Source: Thioalkalivibrio sp.
GTDB taxonomy: Bacteria > Pseudomonadota > Gammaproteobacteria > Ectothiorhodospirales > Ectothiorhodospiraceae
Assembly: GCA_007120575.1 (NCBI GenBank)
Contig: SKNJ01000343.1
Coordinates: 1-8,317, forward strand
Length of the DNA: 8,317 bases
Direction: 5' to 3'
Part shown: positions 1 through 6,330 of the stretch, one piece after another
How positions within the stretch are numbered: position 1 is the first letter of the stretch
How the letters are laid out: each line of letters begins with the position of its first letter
Made by a program: the position numbers and the translations under genes
The notes under the pieces: model-generated
Seen by the model: the letters and a program-made list of their open reading frames with translations, nothing else
Databases searched by the model: none
Told to the model about the DNA's origin: nothing

Positions 1-263
1 ACGACGGCCAGGTGGTGGACTTCGGCCTGCCGCAGTCCGAGGTCGAGGAACTGATCGCCTCCGGCAAGCCGTTCCAGACCTCCGGCTGCCCCGGCAAGTC
101 GGACGAGGAGGTCTCGGCCTGTAATCGTCCGTACGGCGATTCCAGTCCCACGGATATCCTGTCCTTCCCGTTTGCGCTGAACGCCACCGACGTCGGCTTC
201 GTGCGACGGCAAATGCAGGGCGAGGACGTCGGTACCTTCGACTTCGACGCCGACGAGGCGTAG
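1..263 (+). CDS. C-terminal fragment of a possible radical-SAM (biotin-synthase/LipS-like) protein
   Basis: An open frame runs in from the left edge and ends at TAG 261-263, leaving about 87 residues of a C-terminus. The true start lies outside the window; the internal GTG at 12 has no reason to be the start. The visible part holds two cysteines in the context TSGCPG and, eleven residues on, ACNRPYG, followed by an ILSFPF segment and a final VRRQMQG helix, then an acidic tail. A GCPG/CNRP(Y/F) tail followed by a short proline/phenylalanine stretch and an arginine-rich helix is, from memory, like the C-termini of some biotin-synthase-like radical-SAM proteins, including LipS-type lipoyl synthases. 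The diagnostic CxxxCxxC motif would lie upstream and cannot be seen, so the family is a guess. A lipoate-ligase-like gene 3.3 kb downstream is weak supporting context. The gene is closed by the hairpin just after it. Confidence 0.45.
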   Translation, partial: DGQVVDFGLPQSEVEELIASGKPFQTSGCPGKSDEEVSACNRPYGDSSPTDILSFPFALNATDVGFVRRQMQGEDVGTFDFDADEA

Positions 264-297
264 GACGAGAAGGCAACGCAAATTTAGTGGTAGTATC

Positions 298-330
298 GCG
301 AAAGCCCCGGCCACCCCCCGGGGCTTTCGC
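298..330 (+). terminator. Perfect 13-bp hairpin after the left-edge gene
   Basis: Bases 298-310 pair without mismatch with 318-330 around a 7-base C-rich loop. The stem is GC-rich with an AAAG/CTTT base. There is no T-tract after the stem; the only T-run lies in the 3' arm. It sits 34 bases after the TAG at 263 and before the AT-rich island that probably starts the next transcript, so a transcription terminator is the likely role. Confidence 0.75.
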
Positions 331-335
331 ACGTA

Positions 336-370
336 AGGATATTGATAAGTATCTCAGAATATTCAGATTT
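336..370 (+). promoter_or_regulatory. AT-rich island, possible promoter/operator for the FadL-like gene
   Basis: This is the most AT-rich stretch in the window. It contains TTGATA at 342-347, a fair -35 match, with a weak -10 candidate (CAGATT, 364-369) 16 bases further on. It also holds an exact 8-base palindrome GAATATTC at 357-364 and a short GATA-AG-TATC inverted repeat at 344-353. The position just after a terminator and about 155 bases before the porin start codon fits a promoter with an overlapping operator. The -10 match is poor, so the exact boxes are uncertain. Confidence 0.35.
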
Positions 371-406
371 CGAGCGCGAGGTATACCGAATCCTCTCGCC
401 GGAAGG

Positions 407-432
407 CCGGGGCAGGTGGTCACCTGACCCGG
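407..432 (+). other. Strong hairpin in the leader of the FadL-like gene
   Basis: Bases 407-411 and 413-418 pair with 421-426 and 428-432, giving eleven pairs with one internal G/A mismatch (412 and 427). The apex would probably open to a four-base loop closed by T417-A422. It lies between the AT-rich island and the ribosome binding site at 515-518, so it would be part of the 5' untranslated RNA if transcription begins at the island. A smaller 5-bp hairpin follows at 457-471. No T-tract follows, so an RNA-stability or translational role is as plausible as termination. I recognise no known riboswitch. Confidence 0.4.
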
Positions 433-524
433 AGAGGGCATCACAAGACCGGACCGACGGCAGGGGGCCGTGCGTAGCCGGGGTGCCACAAGGCAAAACA
501 AGAAGACCACCAAAGGAGAACAAC

Positions 525-1859
525 ATGGAAGCACGTATCATTCGCCGCAGTCTGATCACGGTCGCCGTCGGCCTTGCCATGGGCAGCGCCGGCGTGGCGC
601 AGGCCACCAATGGTTATTTCGCTCACGGTTACGGCATCAAGGCCAAGGGCATGGGGGGCGTCGGCATGGCGATCTCCCAGGATGCCTATGCCCCGGGGAT
701 CAACCCCGCCGGGATTGCCGGTATGGAGAGCCGGATCGACGGTTCGCTGGCCTACTTCCGGCCGGAGCGCTCCTACGAGGCCGGGGAACCCCAGATGCAG
801 ATGGGGATGGATTCCTTTCCGATCGCCCCGGGCAAGGTCGACAGCAACTCCAAGAACTTCTTCATCCCGTCGATCGGCTATGTCCAGCAAATCGACGAAT
901 CGCGTTCCTGGGGCATTGCGCTGCTGGGTAACGGTGGCCTGAACACCAACTACCCGGGCTTTGCCAACCCCATGTGCGAGATGAACCCGCAGACGCCCAC
1001 CAACACCGGGACCTTCTGCGCCGGTTCGGCGGGTGTGAACCTGGAGCAGATGGCCATCATCCCGACCTACGCGCAGAAGTTTGCCGACGGCCGGGTCAGC
1101 GTCGGGGTCAGCCCGATCATCAGCTACCAGCGCTTCGAGGCCAAGGGTATTGCCAGCTTCGGCGGCATGAGTGTCGATCCGCAGAACCTCAGTGACAACG
1201 GTACCGATTCCACTTGGGGCTACGGGGCCCAGGTCGGTCTGCAGGCCGAGGTTGCCGATGGCGTGCATCTCGGCGCCAGTTACCGCTCCAAGATCCGCAA
1301 CAGCGACTTCGACGATTATTCGGGCCTGTTTGCCGACGGCGGCAGCTTCGACGTCCCGTCGACCTGGGGCCTGGGTGTCGCCGTCGAGGTAACCCCGTCG
1401 GTGACCGTGGCTGCCGACTACCAGCGCATCAACTACTCGGACGTCGATGCGGTGTCGAACCGCTTCGAGAATCTGTTCATGGGGATGCAGATGCAGGACC
1501 CGAGCTACATGCTGGGTGGCAAGAATGGTCCCGGCTTCGGCTGGCGCGACATCAGTATCTTCAAGATCGGTGCGCAGTTCGATGCGGGCAACGGCTGGAC
1601 CTGGCGGGTCGGCTACAATCGTGGCCAGAATCCGGTTCGCGATTCCGAGGTGCTGTTCAACATCCTGGCCCCGGCGGTGATGGAAGACCACCTGACCGCT
1701 GGTTTTACCAAGGAGCTGAGCCCGAACTCGGAACTGAGCTTCTCCGCCATGTATGCGCCGAAGAAGTCGGTCACCGGCCAGAACCCGCTGGACGGCCAGG
1801 ACATCACCCTGGAAATGCGGCAGTACGAGCTGGAGGTCGGCTACGCCTACCGCTTCTGA
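525..1859 (+). CDS. OmpP1/FadL-family outer-membrane transport protein
   Basis: This encodes a 444-residue outer-membrane beta-barrel of the FadL/TodX/OmpP1 family, whose members admit fatty acids, hydrocarbons or other hydrophobic compounds. The ATG at 525 is chosen because GGAG (515-518) lies 6 bases upstream and a signal peptide begins there; the frame stays open further upstream but has no leader or binding site. Residues 1-27 have two arginines, a hydrophobic core and an AQA cleavage site. The mature N-terminus (TNGYFAHGYG, then KAKGMGGVG and a downstream INPAG) carries the conserved FadL pattern. The chain ends YAYRF, with the terminal phenylalanine expected of a barrel recognised by BAM. 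Two cysteines about 15 residues apart near residues 150-166 could form an external disulfide loop, and two short methionine-rich stretches are unusual. The gene stands alone between hairpins. The substrate cannot be read from the sequence. Confidence 0.9.
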   Translation: MEARIIRRSLITVAVGLAMGSAGVAQATNGYFAHGYGIKAKGMGGVGMAISQDAYAPGINPAGIAGMESRIDGSLAYFRPERSYEAGEPQMQMGMDSFPIAPGKVDSNSKNFFIPSIGYVQQIDESRSWGIALLGNGGLNTNYPGFANPMCEMNPQTPTNTGTFCAGSAGVNLEQMAIIPTYAQKFADGRVSVGVSPIISYQRFEAKGIASFGGMSVDPQNLSDNGTDSTWGYGAQVGLQAEVADGVHLGASYRSKIRNSDFDDYSGLFADGGSFDVPSTWGLGVAVEVTPSVTVAADYQRINYSDVDAVSNRFENLFMGMQMQDPSYMLGGKNGPGFGWRDISIFKIGAQFDAGNGWTWRVGYNRGQNPVRDSEVLFNILAPAVMEDHLTAGFTKELSPNSELSFSAMYAPKKSVTGQNPLDGQDITLEMRQYELEVGYAYRF

Positions 1860-1869
1860 CGGGGCGGCC

Positions 1870-1897
1870 CGGCACGACCGGCTAACCGGTCGTGCCG
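1870..1897 (+). terminator. GC-rich hairpin after the FadL-like gene
   Basis: Bases 1870-1881 pair exactly with 1886-1897 around a CTAA loop, giving a 12-bp stem that starts 11 bases after the stop codon. No T-tract follows. The stability and position suggest termination or protection of the 3' end of the porin mRNA. Confidence 0.65.
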
Positions 1898-1977
1898 CGG
1901 TATAGCATGCCGGGTCCGGGACGGACCCCCGCCGTGGGAAGGCGGGCCGCGCAGGGAGGGGCGCGAGGTGTGACCCG

Positions 1978-2004
1978 CGGGTTGTGCCAGGGGGGCACAA
2001 CCCG
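1978..2004 (+). other. Second hairpin, upstream of the periplasmic-protein gene
   Basis: Bases 1978-1988 pair exactly with 1994-2004 around a purine-rich AGGGG loop, giving an 11-bp stem. It lies 62 bases before the next start codon and 80 bases after the preceding hairpin, with no T-tract. It could be a second terminator, an attenuator or a leader structure; no clear promoter is visible between the two hairpins. The loop is G-rich and could pair with a C-rich partner, but none is evident. Confidence 0.4.
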
Positions 2005-2066
2005 GGCCGGTGCCGTCTGTCGGGCCACGTGCCCGATCTGCCAACAAGATTCCGGAGGAGGATGTC

Positions 2067-3017
2067 ATGCAAACAATTCGCACTATGCGCGGATTCTGGC
2101 GGATGTTCGGCCTGGTCGCGTTCGTGACGCTGTTCACGTTCGCCCAGGCGGCCGTCGCCGATGAATACCGACCGTTCGTGCTGGCCTACACCACCACGGG
2201 CACGGATGTCCGGGGCGAGGCCGAGTCGGTCCGTGAACGCCTGGAGGATGCCGGGTTCCAGACCCTGGGCGAGTACCCGATCAGTGATGCCCGCCACGTG
2301 GTCGTGGTTACCCACGACGACCTGCTGCGGGTGGCGGGAACCGACGAGCGCGCCGGTTATCTGGCGCCGATCCGGGTGGGGATCACGCGGGTCAACGGAG
2401 GTCTGCAGGTCAGCTACAACAACCTGGAGTATTTCCGTCATGCCTACCGGGTCGATGCCCCGGTGGCCGCCGTCACCGGCCATCTGGCTCAGGTGTTGGG
2501 GTCGGAGCGTGATTTCGGCTCCGATGATGGTCTGAGCGAGCGCGACCTGTCGCGGTATCGCTACGCCTTCGGCATGGAACGTTTCGATCGTCCCTACGAG
2601 CTGGGCAGCTTCAATTCCCGGCGCGCGGCCCTGACCGAACTGGACGGCAACCTGGCGGCCCGCGCGGGTGGGGTCAGCGAGATCTACCGGGTCGATATCC
2701 CGGGCCAGGACGTGACCGTGATCGGGGTTGCGATCCGTGAGGCGGACGGCGCCGACTCCGACGCCGCCGACCTGTTCACGCTGGAGACGGTAGACGTGCG
2801 CGATCATCGCCACACGGCCTATGTCCCCTACGAGATCCTGGTCCGGGGTGGCGAGGTCGAGGCCCTGCACATGCGGTTTCGCGCGGCGCTCCACTGGCCG
2901 GATCTGAACATGCTGGGCGCCAACAGCTTCATGCAGCTGCGACGTTCCCCCGGTGCGCTGGAGGAGGCGCTGCAGGAAGCGGCCGGCTTCGAGGAGGAGC
3001 CCACGATCGACTGGTAG
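2067..3017 (+). CDS. Uncharacterised periplasmic protein, possibly DUF302-like
   Basis: The product is 316 residues. ATG 2067 is preferred over the upstream part of the frame because a strong GGAGGAGG (2053-2060) lies 6 bases before it and a signal peptide follows: residues 1-31 have arginines, a hydrophobic core (about 14-26) and an AVA cleavage site. No lipobox or further membrane segment is seen. The mature protein begins with a compact alpha/beta region (YTTTGTDV, then a charged helix, GFQTLGEYP and HVVVVTHDD) reminiscent of the DUF302 fold, followed by an RVGITRV-NGGLQVSYNN strand pair. Later parts include the FGMERFDRPYEL, IYRVDIPGQDVTVIGVAI and HTAYVPYEILVRGGEVEALHMRFR segments, which look well structured rather than low-complexity. 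No cysteine, heme or metal site is obvious. The fold assignment is inference and the function is unknown. It sits between two exported or envelope-related features and ends at its own terminator. Confidence 0.85.
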   Translation: MQTIRTMRGFWRMFGLVAFVTLFTFAQAAVADEYRPFVLAYTTTGTDVRGEAESVRERLEDAGFQTLGEYPISDARHVVVVTHDDLLRVAGTDERAGYLAPIRVGITRVNGGLQVSYNNLEYFRHAYRVDAPVAAVTGHLAQVLGSERDFGSDDGLSERDLSRYRYAFGMERFDRPYELGSFNSRRAALTELDGNLAARAGGVSEIYRVDIPGQDVTVIGVAIREADGADSDAADLFTLETVDVRDHRHTAYVPYEILVRGGEVEALHMRFRAALHWPDLNMLGANSFMQLRRSPGALEEALQEAAGFEEEPTIDW

Positions 3018-3076
3018 CGCGGCCGGGTCGTTCGACCCGCAAGCACGGGGAGGGGGAATGCCCCCCGCCCCACTCG

Positions 3077-3103
3077 AGAACCCCGGTCCGCCGGGGTTCT
3101 TTT
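3077..3103 (+). terminator. Rho-independent terminator after the periplasmic-protein gene
   Basis: A perfect 10-bp stem (3077-3086 with 3091-3100) around a TCCG loop runs straight into TTTT at 3100-3103. It lies 60 bases after the TAG at 3015-3017. This is one of the two best intrinsic terminators in the window. Confidence 0.88.
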
Positions 3104-3125
3104 CTCCTGGCCCGCGCGACTTGTT

Positions 3126-3131
3126 TATGCT
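3126..3131 (+). promoter_or_regulatory. Possible -10 element (TATGCT) for the 3161 gene
   Basis: TATGCT matches four of six positions of the sigma-70 -10 box. It lies just after a terminator and 30 bases before the preferred start of the next gene, which is where a promoter is needed. The matching -35 region (around 3102-3108, overlapping the end of the terminator) is poor, so this is a weak prediction. The same hexamer recurs at 8239-8244 before the last gene. Confidence 0.3.
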
Positions 3132-3160
3132 CGCATCTGGTCCGAAGCAGGATGCACGCA

Positions 3161-3580
3161 ATGAAATCGATGAAGATCGCCAATATCGGCGAGATCCGCA
3201 ATGAACTGAACAAGTACAAGAAGGGCAAGAAGCTCGATATCCACCAGTTCAACCAGGTCGCGCGCCTTGCCTGGCTTGGCAAGGTGGTGATGCAGCCGCT
3301 GGATCCACAGGATCCCGAGTGCAAGGCCTTCCTGATCTATATCGAGGATCCCGAAGAACTGGCCGCGCATTTCCTGGACACCGACCAGGAGCTGGCCGGC
3401 GCCATGCATATCGTCGACGGCGGGCAGGCCGAGGCCCTGGTCGAGGTCCTGCGCGGGGGCGTCGAGGAACGGGCCAAGCTGTACCAGGACCTGTCGCGCA
3501 GCGACTTCTATTTCCGCTACTTCTACAAGCCCGAGCAGGACGAAGAGGCCGACCCCGCGCGGGACAAGCCCGAGGGCTGA
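3161..3580 (+). CDS. Small uncharacterised cytoplasmic protein coupled to the lipoate-ligase-like gene
   Basis: The product is 139 residues from ATG 3161. ATG 3152 and ATG 3170 are in frame as well; 3161 is preferred because GCAGG (3147-3151) lies 9 bases before it, while that motif abuts ATG 3152 directly. There is no signal peptide or membrane segment. The N-terminus is lysine-rich (KYKKGKK) and leads into IHQFNQVARLAWLGKVVMQPLDP. A central acidic region (IEDPEELAAHFLDTDQEL) is followed by a helix with VEVLRGGVEERAKLYQDL, the aromatic stretch SDFYFRYFYKP, and a charged, probably disordered tail. I recognise no family. The gene ends 4 bases before the next start, so the two are probably cotranscribed and translationally coupled, which hints at a shared process. 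It could bind protein or nucleic acid through its basic N-terminus, but nothing shows this directly. Confidence 0.82.
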   Translation: MKSMKIANIGEIRNELNKYKKGKKLDIHQFNQVARLAWLGKVVMQPLDPQDPECKAFLIYIEDPEELAAHFLDTDQELAGAMHIVDGGQAEALVEVLRGGVEERAKLYQDLSRSDFYFRYFYKPEQDEEADPARDKPEG

Positions 3581-3584
3581 TGAC

Positions 3585-4628
3585 TTGGTCGCATCCACGG
3601 TGGCCCCGGAGTGGATCGAGGCCGGGGCCTGCAATGCGCGGGAACTCCATGCCCTGTACACGGGGCTGACCGCCACTACTTCGCCGGATTCCCCGCTGCG
3701 CGTCCTCTGGGTCCAGGCCCGCGAGGCGCATGTCTCGGTGGGCGCCAGCCAGGATGCGTCGGCCGACCTGGACCTCGAGGCCTGTGCGGCCGAGGGCGTG
3801 CCGGTGGTGCGCCGGCCGCTGGGTGGCGGGTCGGTGTGGGTGGACGCGGACCAGGCCTGTTTCTTCCTGGTGCAGCCGCGTCAGGTCCTGGCGCGCGGCC
3901 ACCGACACTTGTTCGCGACCGGGCTGGGGATCGCGATGGATGTGCTGCGCGAGCTGGGCCTGGAGGGTGTCGAGGCGCGCGGCCAGGATGTCTGGGTCGA
4001 GGGCCGCAAGATCATGGGCACTGGCGCGGCCACCCTCAACGAGGGCTGCGTGTTCGGTGCGAGCTTTCTGCGTCGCTTCCCGGTCGAGCGCTTTCTGGCC
4101 TGTGTGCGTGCCCCCAGCGATGGCTACCGGGCCTGGCTGCGCCCGGCACTGGAGTCGGGAATGACCGACTGCGCCCGGCAATGCCCGCGAATCCCCGGGC
4201 ACGAGGAACTGGGGCAAGCCCTGTGCCGGGTCCTGGAGCGGCGCTACGGGCTGCCCGCCCGCGCGCGCCCACCGGCCGCCGCGACCCGCGAGCAGTGGCT
4301 GGCGGCGGGGCACGAGGAACTGGAGGACCTCGCCGACGGGCAGGGTTCCCCGGCGGTGCGCGATGGTATCCGGGTGAATCGCGACAACCATGTGTTCGAG
4401 ACCCGCGGCGCCTGCGGGCGCCTGCGGCTGCACGTCCAGGGGGCCCGGATCGCACGCATCTGGTGCGAGGACCCCGTCACCACCCGGGTCCTGGAACAAC
4501 GTCTGATCGGGCAGTCGCCGGAGCGTCTGCGCGTGCGTTCGCGGCTGAACGGCCAACTCCCGCCGAACCTGGTCGACGAGATCAGTACCCGCATCGACGG
4601 ACTCTATCGCGGTATCGCCGCGGCCTGA
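3585..4628 (+). CDS. Lipoate-protein ligase family enzyme, sLpl(AB)-like
   Basis: This 347-residue cytosolic enzyme belongs to the biotin/lipoate A/B protein ligase family, which activates lipoate or octanoate with ATP and transfers it to a target lysine. The start is read as TTG 3585, with GAGGG (3572-3576) 8 bases upstream; GTG 3600 is in frame but lacks a binding site. Residues 76-82 (RRPLGGG, then SVWVDADQ) match the substrate loop, usually RRxSGGG, with leucine in place of serine. Residues 140-149 (GRKIMGTGAA) hold the expected catalytic lysine, K142. The family fold spans about residues 10-210 and a second domain about 230-347 (RLRLHVQGARI, then LNGQLPPNLVDEI) resembles the accessory lipoate-ligase domain. 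A fused two-domain ligase with RRPLGGG is what I recall for sLpl(AB) of the sHdr sulfur-oxidation lipoylation route; this subtype is inference. No lipoate carrier protein is visible here. A standard LplA is the alternative. Confidence 0.85.
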   Translation: MVASTVAPEWIEAGACNARELHALYTGLTATTSPDSPLRVLWVQAREAHVSVGASQDASADLDLEACAAEGVPVVRRPLGGGSVWVDADQACFFLVQPRQVLARGHRHLFATGLGIAMDVLRELGLEGVEARGQDVWVEGRKIMGTGAATLNEGCVFGASFLRRFPVERFLACVRAPSDGYRAWLRPALESGMTDCARQCPRIPGHEELGQALCRVLERRYGLPARARPPAAATREQWLAAGHEELEDLADGQGSPAVRDGIRVNRDNHVFETRGACGRLRLHVQGARIARIWCEDPVTTRVLEQRLIGQSPERLRVRSRLNGQLPPNLVDEISTRIDGLYRGIAAA

Positions 4629-4637
4629 CGAGTCCCC

Positions 4638-4657
4638 GCGGCCCGGCTTCGGGCCGC
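4638..4657 (+). terminator. Short hairpin after the ligase gene
   Basis: An 8-bp GC stem (4638-4645 with 4650-4657) with a GCTT loop starts 9 bases after the stop codon. A TTTT run lies only at 4670-4673, 12 bases beyond the stem, so this is a weak terminator candidate and may let transcription pass into the next gene. Confidence 0.45.
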
Positions 4658-4691
4658 TGGCTGCCGTACTTTTGCATTCAGGAGATGAACC

Positions 4692-5075
4692 ATGTCCGAA
4701 CCCACGATCGAGCGTCGTCTGCAGAAACGCGTCATTCTGATGACCCGGGACGCCGGTATCAGCGCGCAGCTGCAGGCGCAGTTGCCGACGGACTGGCAGT
4801 TGCATCCGGTTACCGACCTGGAAGAGTTGGGTCCGTGGAACGAGGTGTTGCTGTATCGCTTTCTGCTTCTGGATCTGGACGAGATCGAGGCCTTTGATCC
4901 GCTGGATGTCATCCGTACCCTGCGCATGGAATACCAGATCAATCTTCCGGTATTCTGTTTTGGTGGCGATCAGGACATCCGGGACGAGATGCGCCTGGCA
5001 CGCGCGGACCGCTTTTTCGGGCGCGACGAAATGGTCGACAAGCTGCCCGAGTTCATCCGCCAGTACGACTGGTAG
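4692..5075 (+). CDS. Stand-alone receiver-like (pseudo-receiver) protein
   Basis: The product is 127 residues from ATG 4692, with AGGAG (4680-4684) 7 bases upstream. The alternation of strands and helices fits a CheY-like receiver: strand 1 VILMTRD (14-20), strand 3 FLLLDLDE (57-64), strand 4 LPVFCFGG (85-92) and a final ADRFFGRDEM stretch (105-114). D61 or D63 sits where the phosphoacceptor aspartate would be. The acidic pair normally after strand 1 is reduced to D20, the Thr/Ser at the end of strand 4 is glycine (G91/G92), and the conserved lysine after strand 5 appears to be arginine (R111). It therefore looks like a degenerate receiver acting by protein contacts rather than phosphorylation. 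No output domain or kinase is adjacent. It lies 48 bases before proV on the same strand and may share its transcript; a link to osmotic control is only a guess. The receiver assignment is by eye. Confidence 0.7.
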   Translation: MSEPTIERRLQKRVILMTRDAGISAQLQAQLPTDWQLHPVTDLEELGPWNEVLLYRFLLLDLDEIEAFDPLDVIRTLRMEYQINLPVFCFGGDQDIRDEMRLARADRFFGRDEMVDKLPEFIRQYDW

Positions 5076-5079
5076 GCTG

Positions 5080-5094
5080 CCCGGGATACCCGGG
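5080..5094 (+). other. Small hairpin before proV
   Basis: CCCGGG-ATA-CCCGGG forms a 6-bp stem with a three-base loop, four bases after the stop of the receiver-like gene. It has no T-tract. With only 48 bases between the genes, it is likelier to be a minor RNA structure than a full terminator. Confidence 0.3.
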
Positions 5095-5123
5095 GACAAC
5101 GCATTCAGCAGGGAGGCCGCCGC

Positions 5124-6329
5124 ATGGAGCCCATGATCCGGGTGCGCGAGCTGTACAAGGTCTTCGGGCCGAATCCGCGAGAGGGGTTGCGGCTGGTCGA
5201 AGACGGTCTGGACAAGGACACCATCTTCGCGCGCACTGGCAATACGGTGGGCGTGCAGGACTGCAACATCGATATCGCCGAGGGCGAGATCTTCGTGGTG
5301 ATGGGCCTGTCCGGGTCCGGCAAGTCGACCCTGGTGCGGCTGCTGAACCGTTTGATCGAACCGACCGCCGGGACCGTGGAGGTGCGGGGTCAGGACATTA
5401 CGCGGATGAGTCAGCGCGAGCTGATCCGGCTGCGTACCGAGGACCTGGCCATGGTCTTTCAGTCCTTCGCGCTGTTGCCGCACAAGACGGTGATCGACAA
5501 CGCCGCGCTGGGGCTGGAGATTGCCGGCGTGGGCCGGACCCGGCGGCGCGCGCGGGCGTTGGAGGCGCTGGACCAGGTCGGACTGAAGGCGCATGCCCGC
5601 AGTTATCCCGACGAGCTCTCCGGCGGCATGCAGCAGCGTGTCGGTCTCGCGCGCGCGCTGGCCACCGATCCCTCGATCATGCTGATGGACGAGGCGTTTT
5701 CGGCGCTCGATCCGTTGATCCGGACCGAGATGCAGGACCGCCTGCTGGAACTGCAGCGAGAGCGTCGCCGCACCGTGGTGTTCATCTCCCATGACCTGGA
5801 CGAGGCGATTCGCATTGGCGACCGCATTGCCATCATGCAGGGTGGCGCGGTCATTCAGATCGGGACACCCAAGGAGATCATAACCGCACCGGCCAACGAA
5901 TATGTACGCTCGTTCTTCCATGGGGTGGATACCACCCAGGTGTTTCAGGCCTGCGACATCATGGACAGCGACAACATCCCGGTACTGGATGCCGACACCA
6001 CCGCGGGCGAGGCCCGCAGCCGTATTGCCCGCGTACCCGGAAACGAGGGTGTGATCGTGGACGCGGACGGCCGTTTCCAGGCAGTGGTGCAGGCCAAGCG
6101 GCTGGGTGAGCTGACCGCCGATCGACCGGTCAGCGAGATCGCGGTCGCGGCGGAGCCGGTGACCGAAGACGTCGCGCTGGCCAGTCTCCCCGGGCGTGCC
6201 TCGCGGAGCCCGGTATCCATTCCGGTCGTGGACGGCGAGGGGCGCTTCCGCGGACTGGTGTCGCTGCAGCGTCTGGTCGAGGCGCTGGATCGCAGCCGCG
6301 GCGCGGCCAGCGTAAACGGGGGGCAATGA
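5124..6329 (+). CDS. proV: Glycine betaine/proline ABC transporter ATP-binding protein ProV
   Basis: This 401-residue cytosolic ATPase powers import of glycine betaine, proline or related osmoprotectants with ProW and ProX. GGGAGG (5111-5116) lies 7 bases before ATG 5124. Landmarks are the Walker A GLSGSGKST (61-69), Q-loop Q113 in MVFQSFALLPH, ABC signature LSGGMQQ (165-171), Walker B IMLMDE (185-190), D-loop SALD (193-196) and switch histidine H223. The N-terminal LYKVFGPNP and the LLNRLIEPTAG stretch are typical of the OpuAA/ProV family. Residues about 275-395 form two CBS-like repeats, the part that senses ionic strength in OpuA-type transporters; I expect the same here but cannot show it. 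Length equals that of E. coli ProV (about 400). All catalytic motifs are intact. The stop is separated from the proW start by one base. Confidence 0.95.
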   Translation: MEPMIRVRELYKVFGPNPREGLRLVEDGLDKDTIFARTGNTVGVQDCNIDIAEGEIFVVMGLSGSGKSTLVRLLNRLIEPTAGTVEVRGQDITRMSQRELIRLRTEDLAMVFQSFALLPHKTVIDNAALGLEIAGVGRTRRRARALEALDQVGLKAHARSYPDELSGGMQQRVGLARALATDPSIMLMDEAFSALDPLIRTEMQDRLLELQRERRRTVVFISHDLDEAIRIGDRIAIMQGGAVIQIGTPKEIITAPANEYVRSFFHGVDTTQVFQACDIMDSDNIPVLDADTTAGEARSRIARVPGNEGVIVDADGRFQAVVQAKRLGELTADRPVSEIAVAAEPVTEDVALASLPGRASRSPVSIPVVDGEGRFRGLVSLQRLVEALDRSRGAASVNGGQ

Positions 6330-6330
6330 G

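Noticed and set aside
342..524. In-frame upstream extension of the FadL-like gene
   Set aside because: The extension starts at TTG within the AT-rich island, has no ribosome binding site, spans a strong hairpin and would bury the signal peptide. ATG 525 has both signals.
441..3161. 906-codon antisense open frame across the porin and periplasmic-protein genes
   Set aside because: It runs through two well-supported + strand genes and their intergenic hairpins, has no family motif, and is Arg/Gly/Asp/His-rich as expected from the complement of GC-biased codons.
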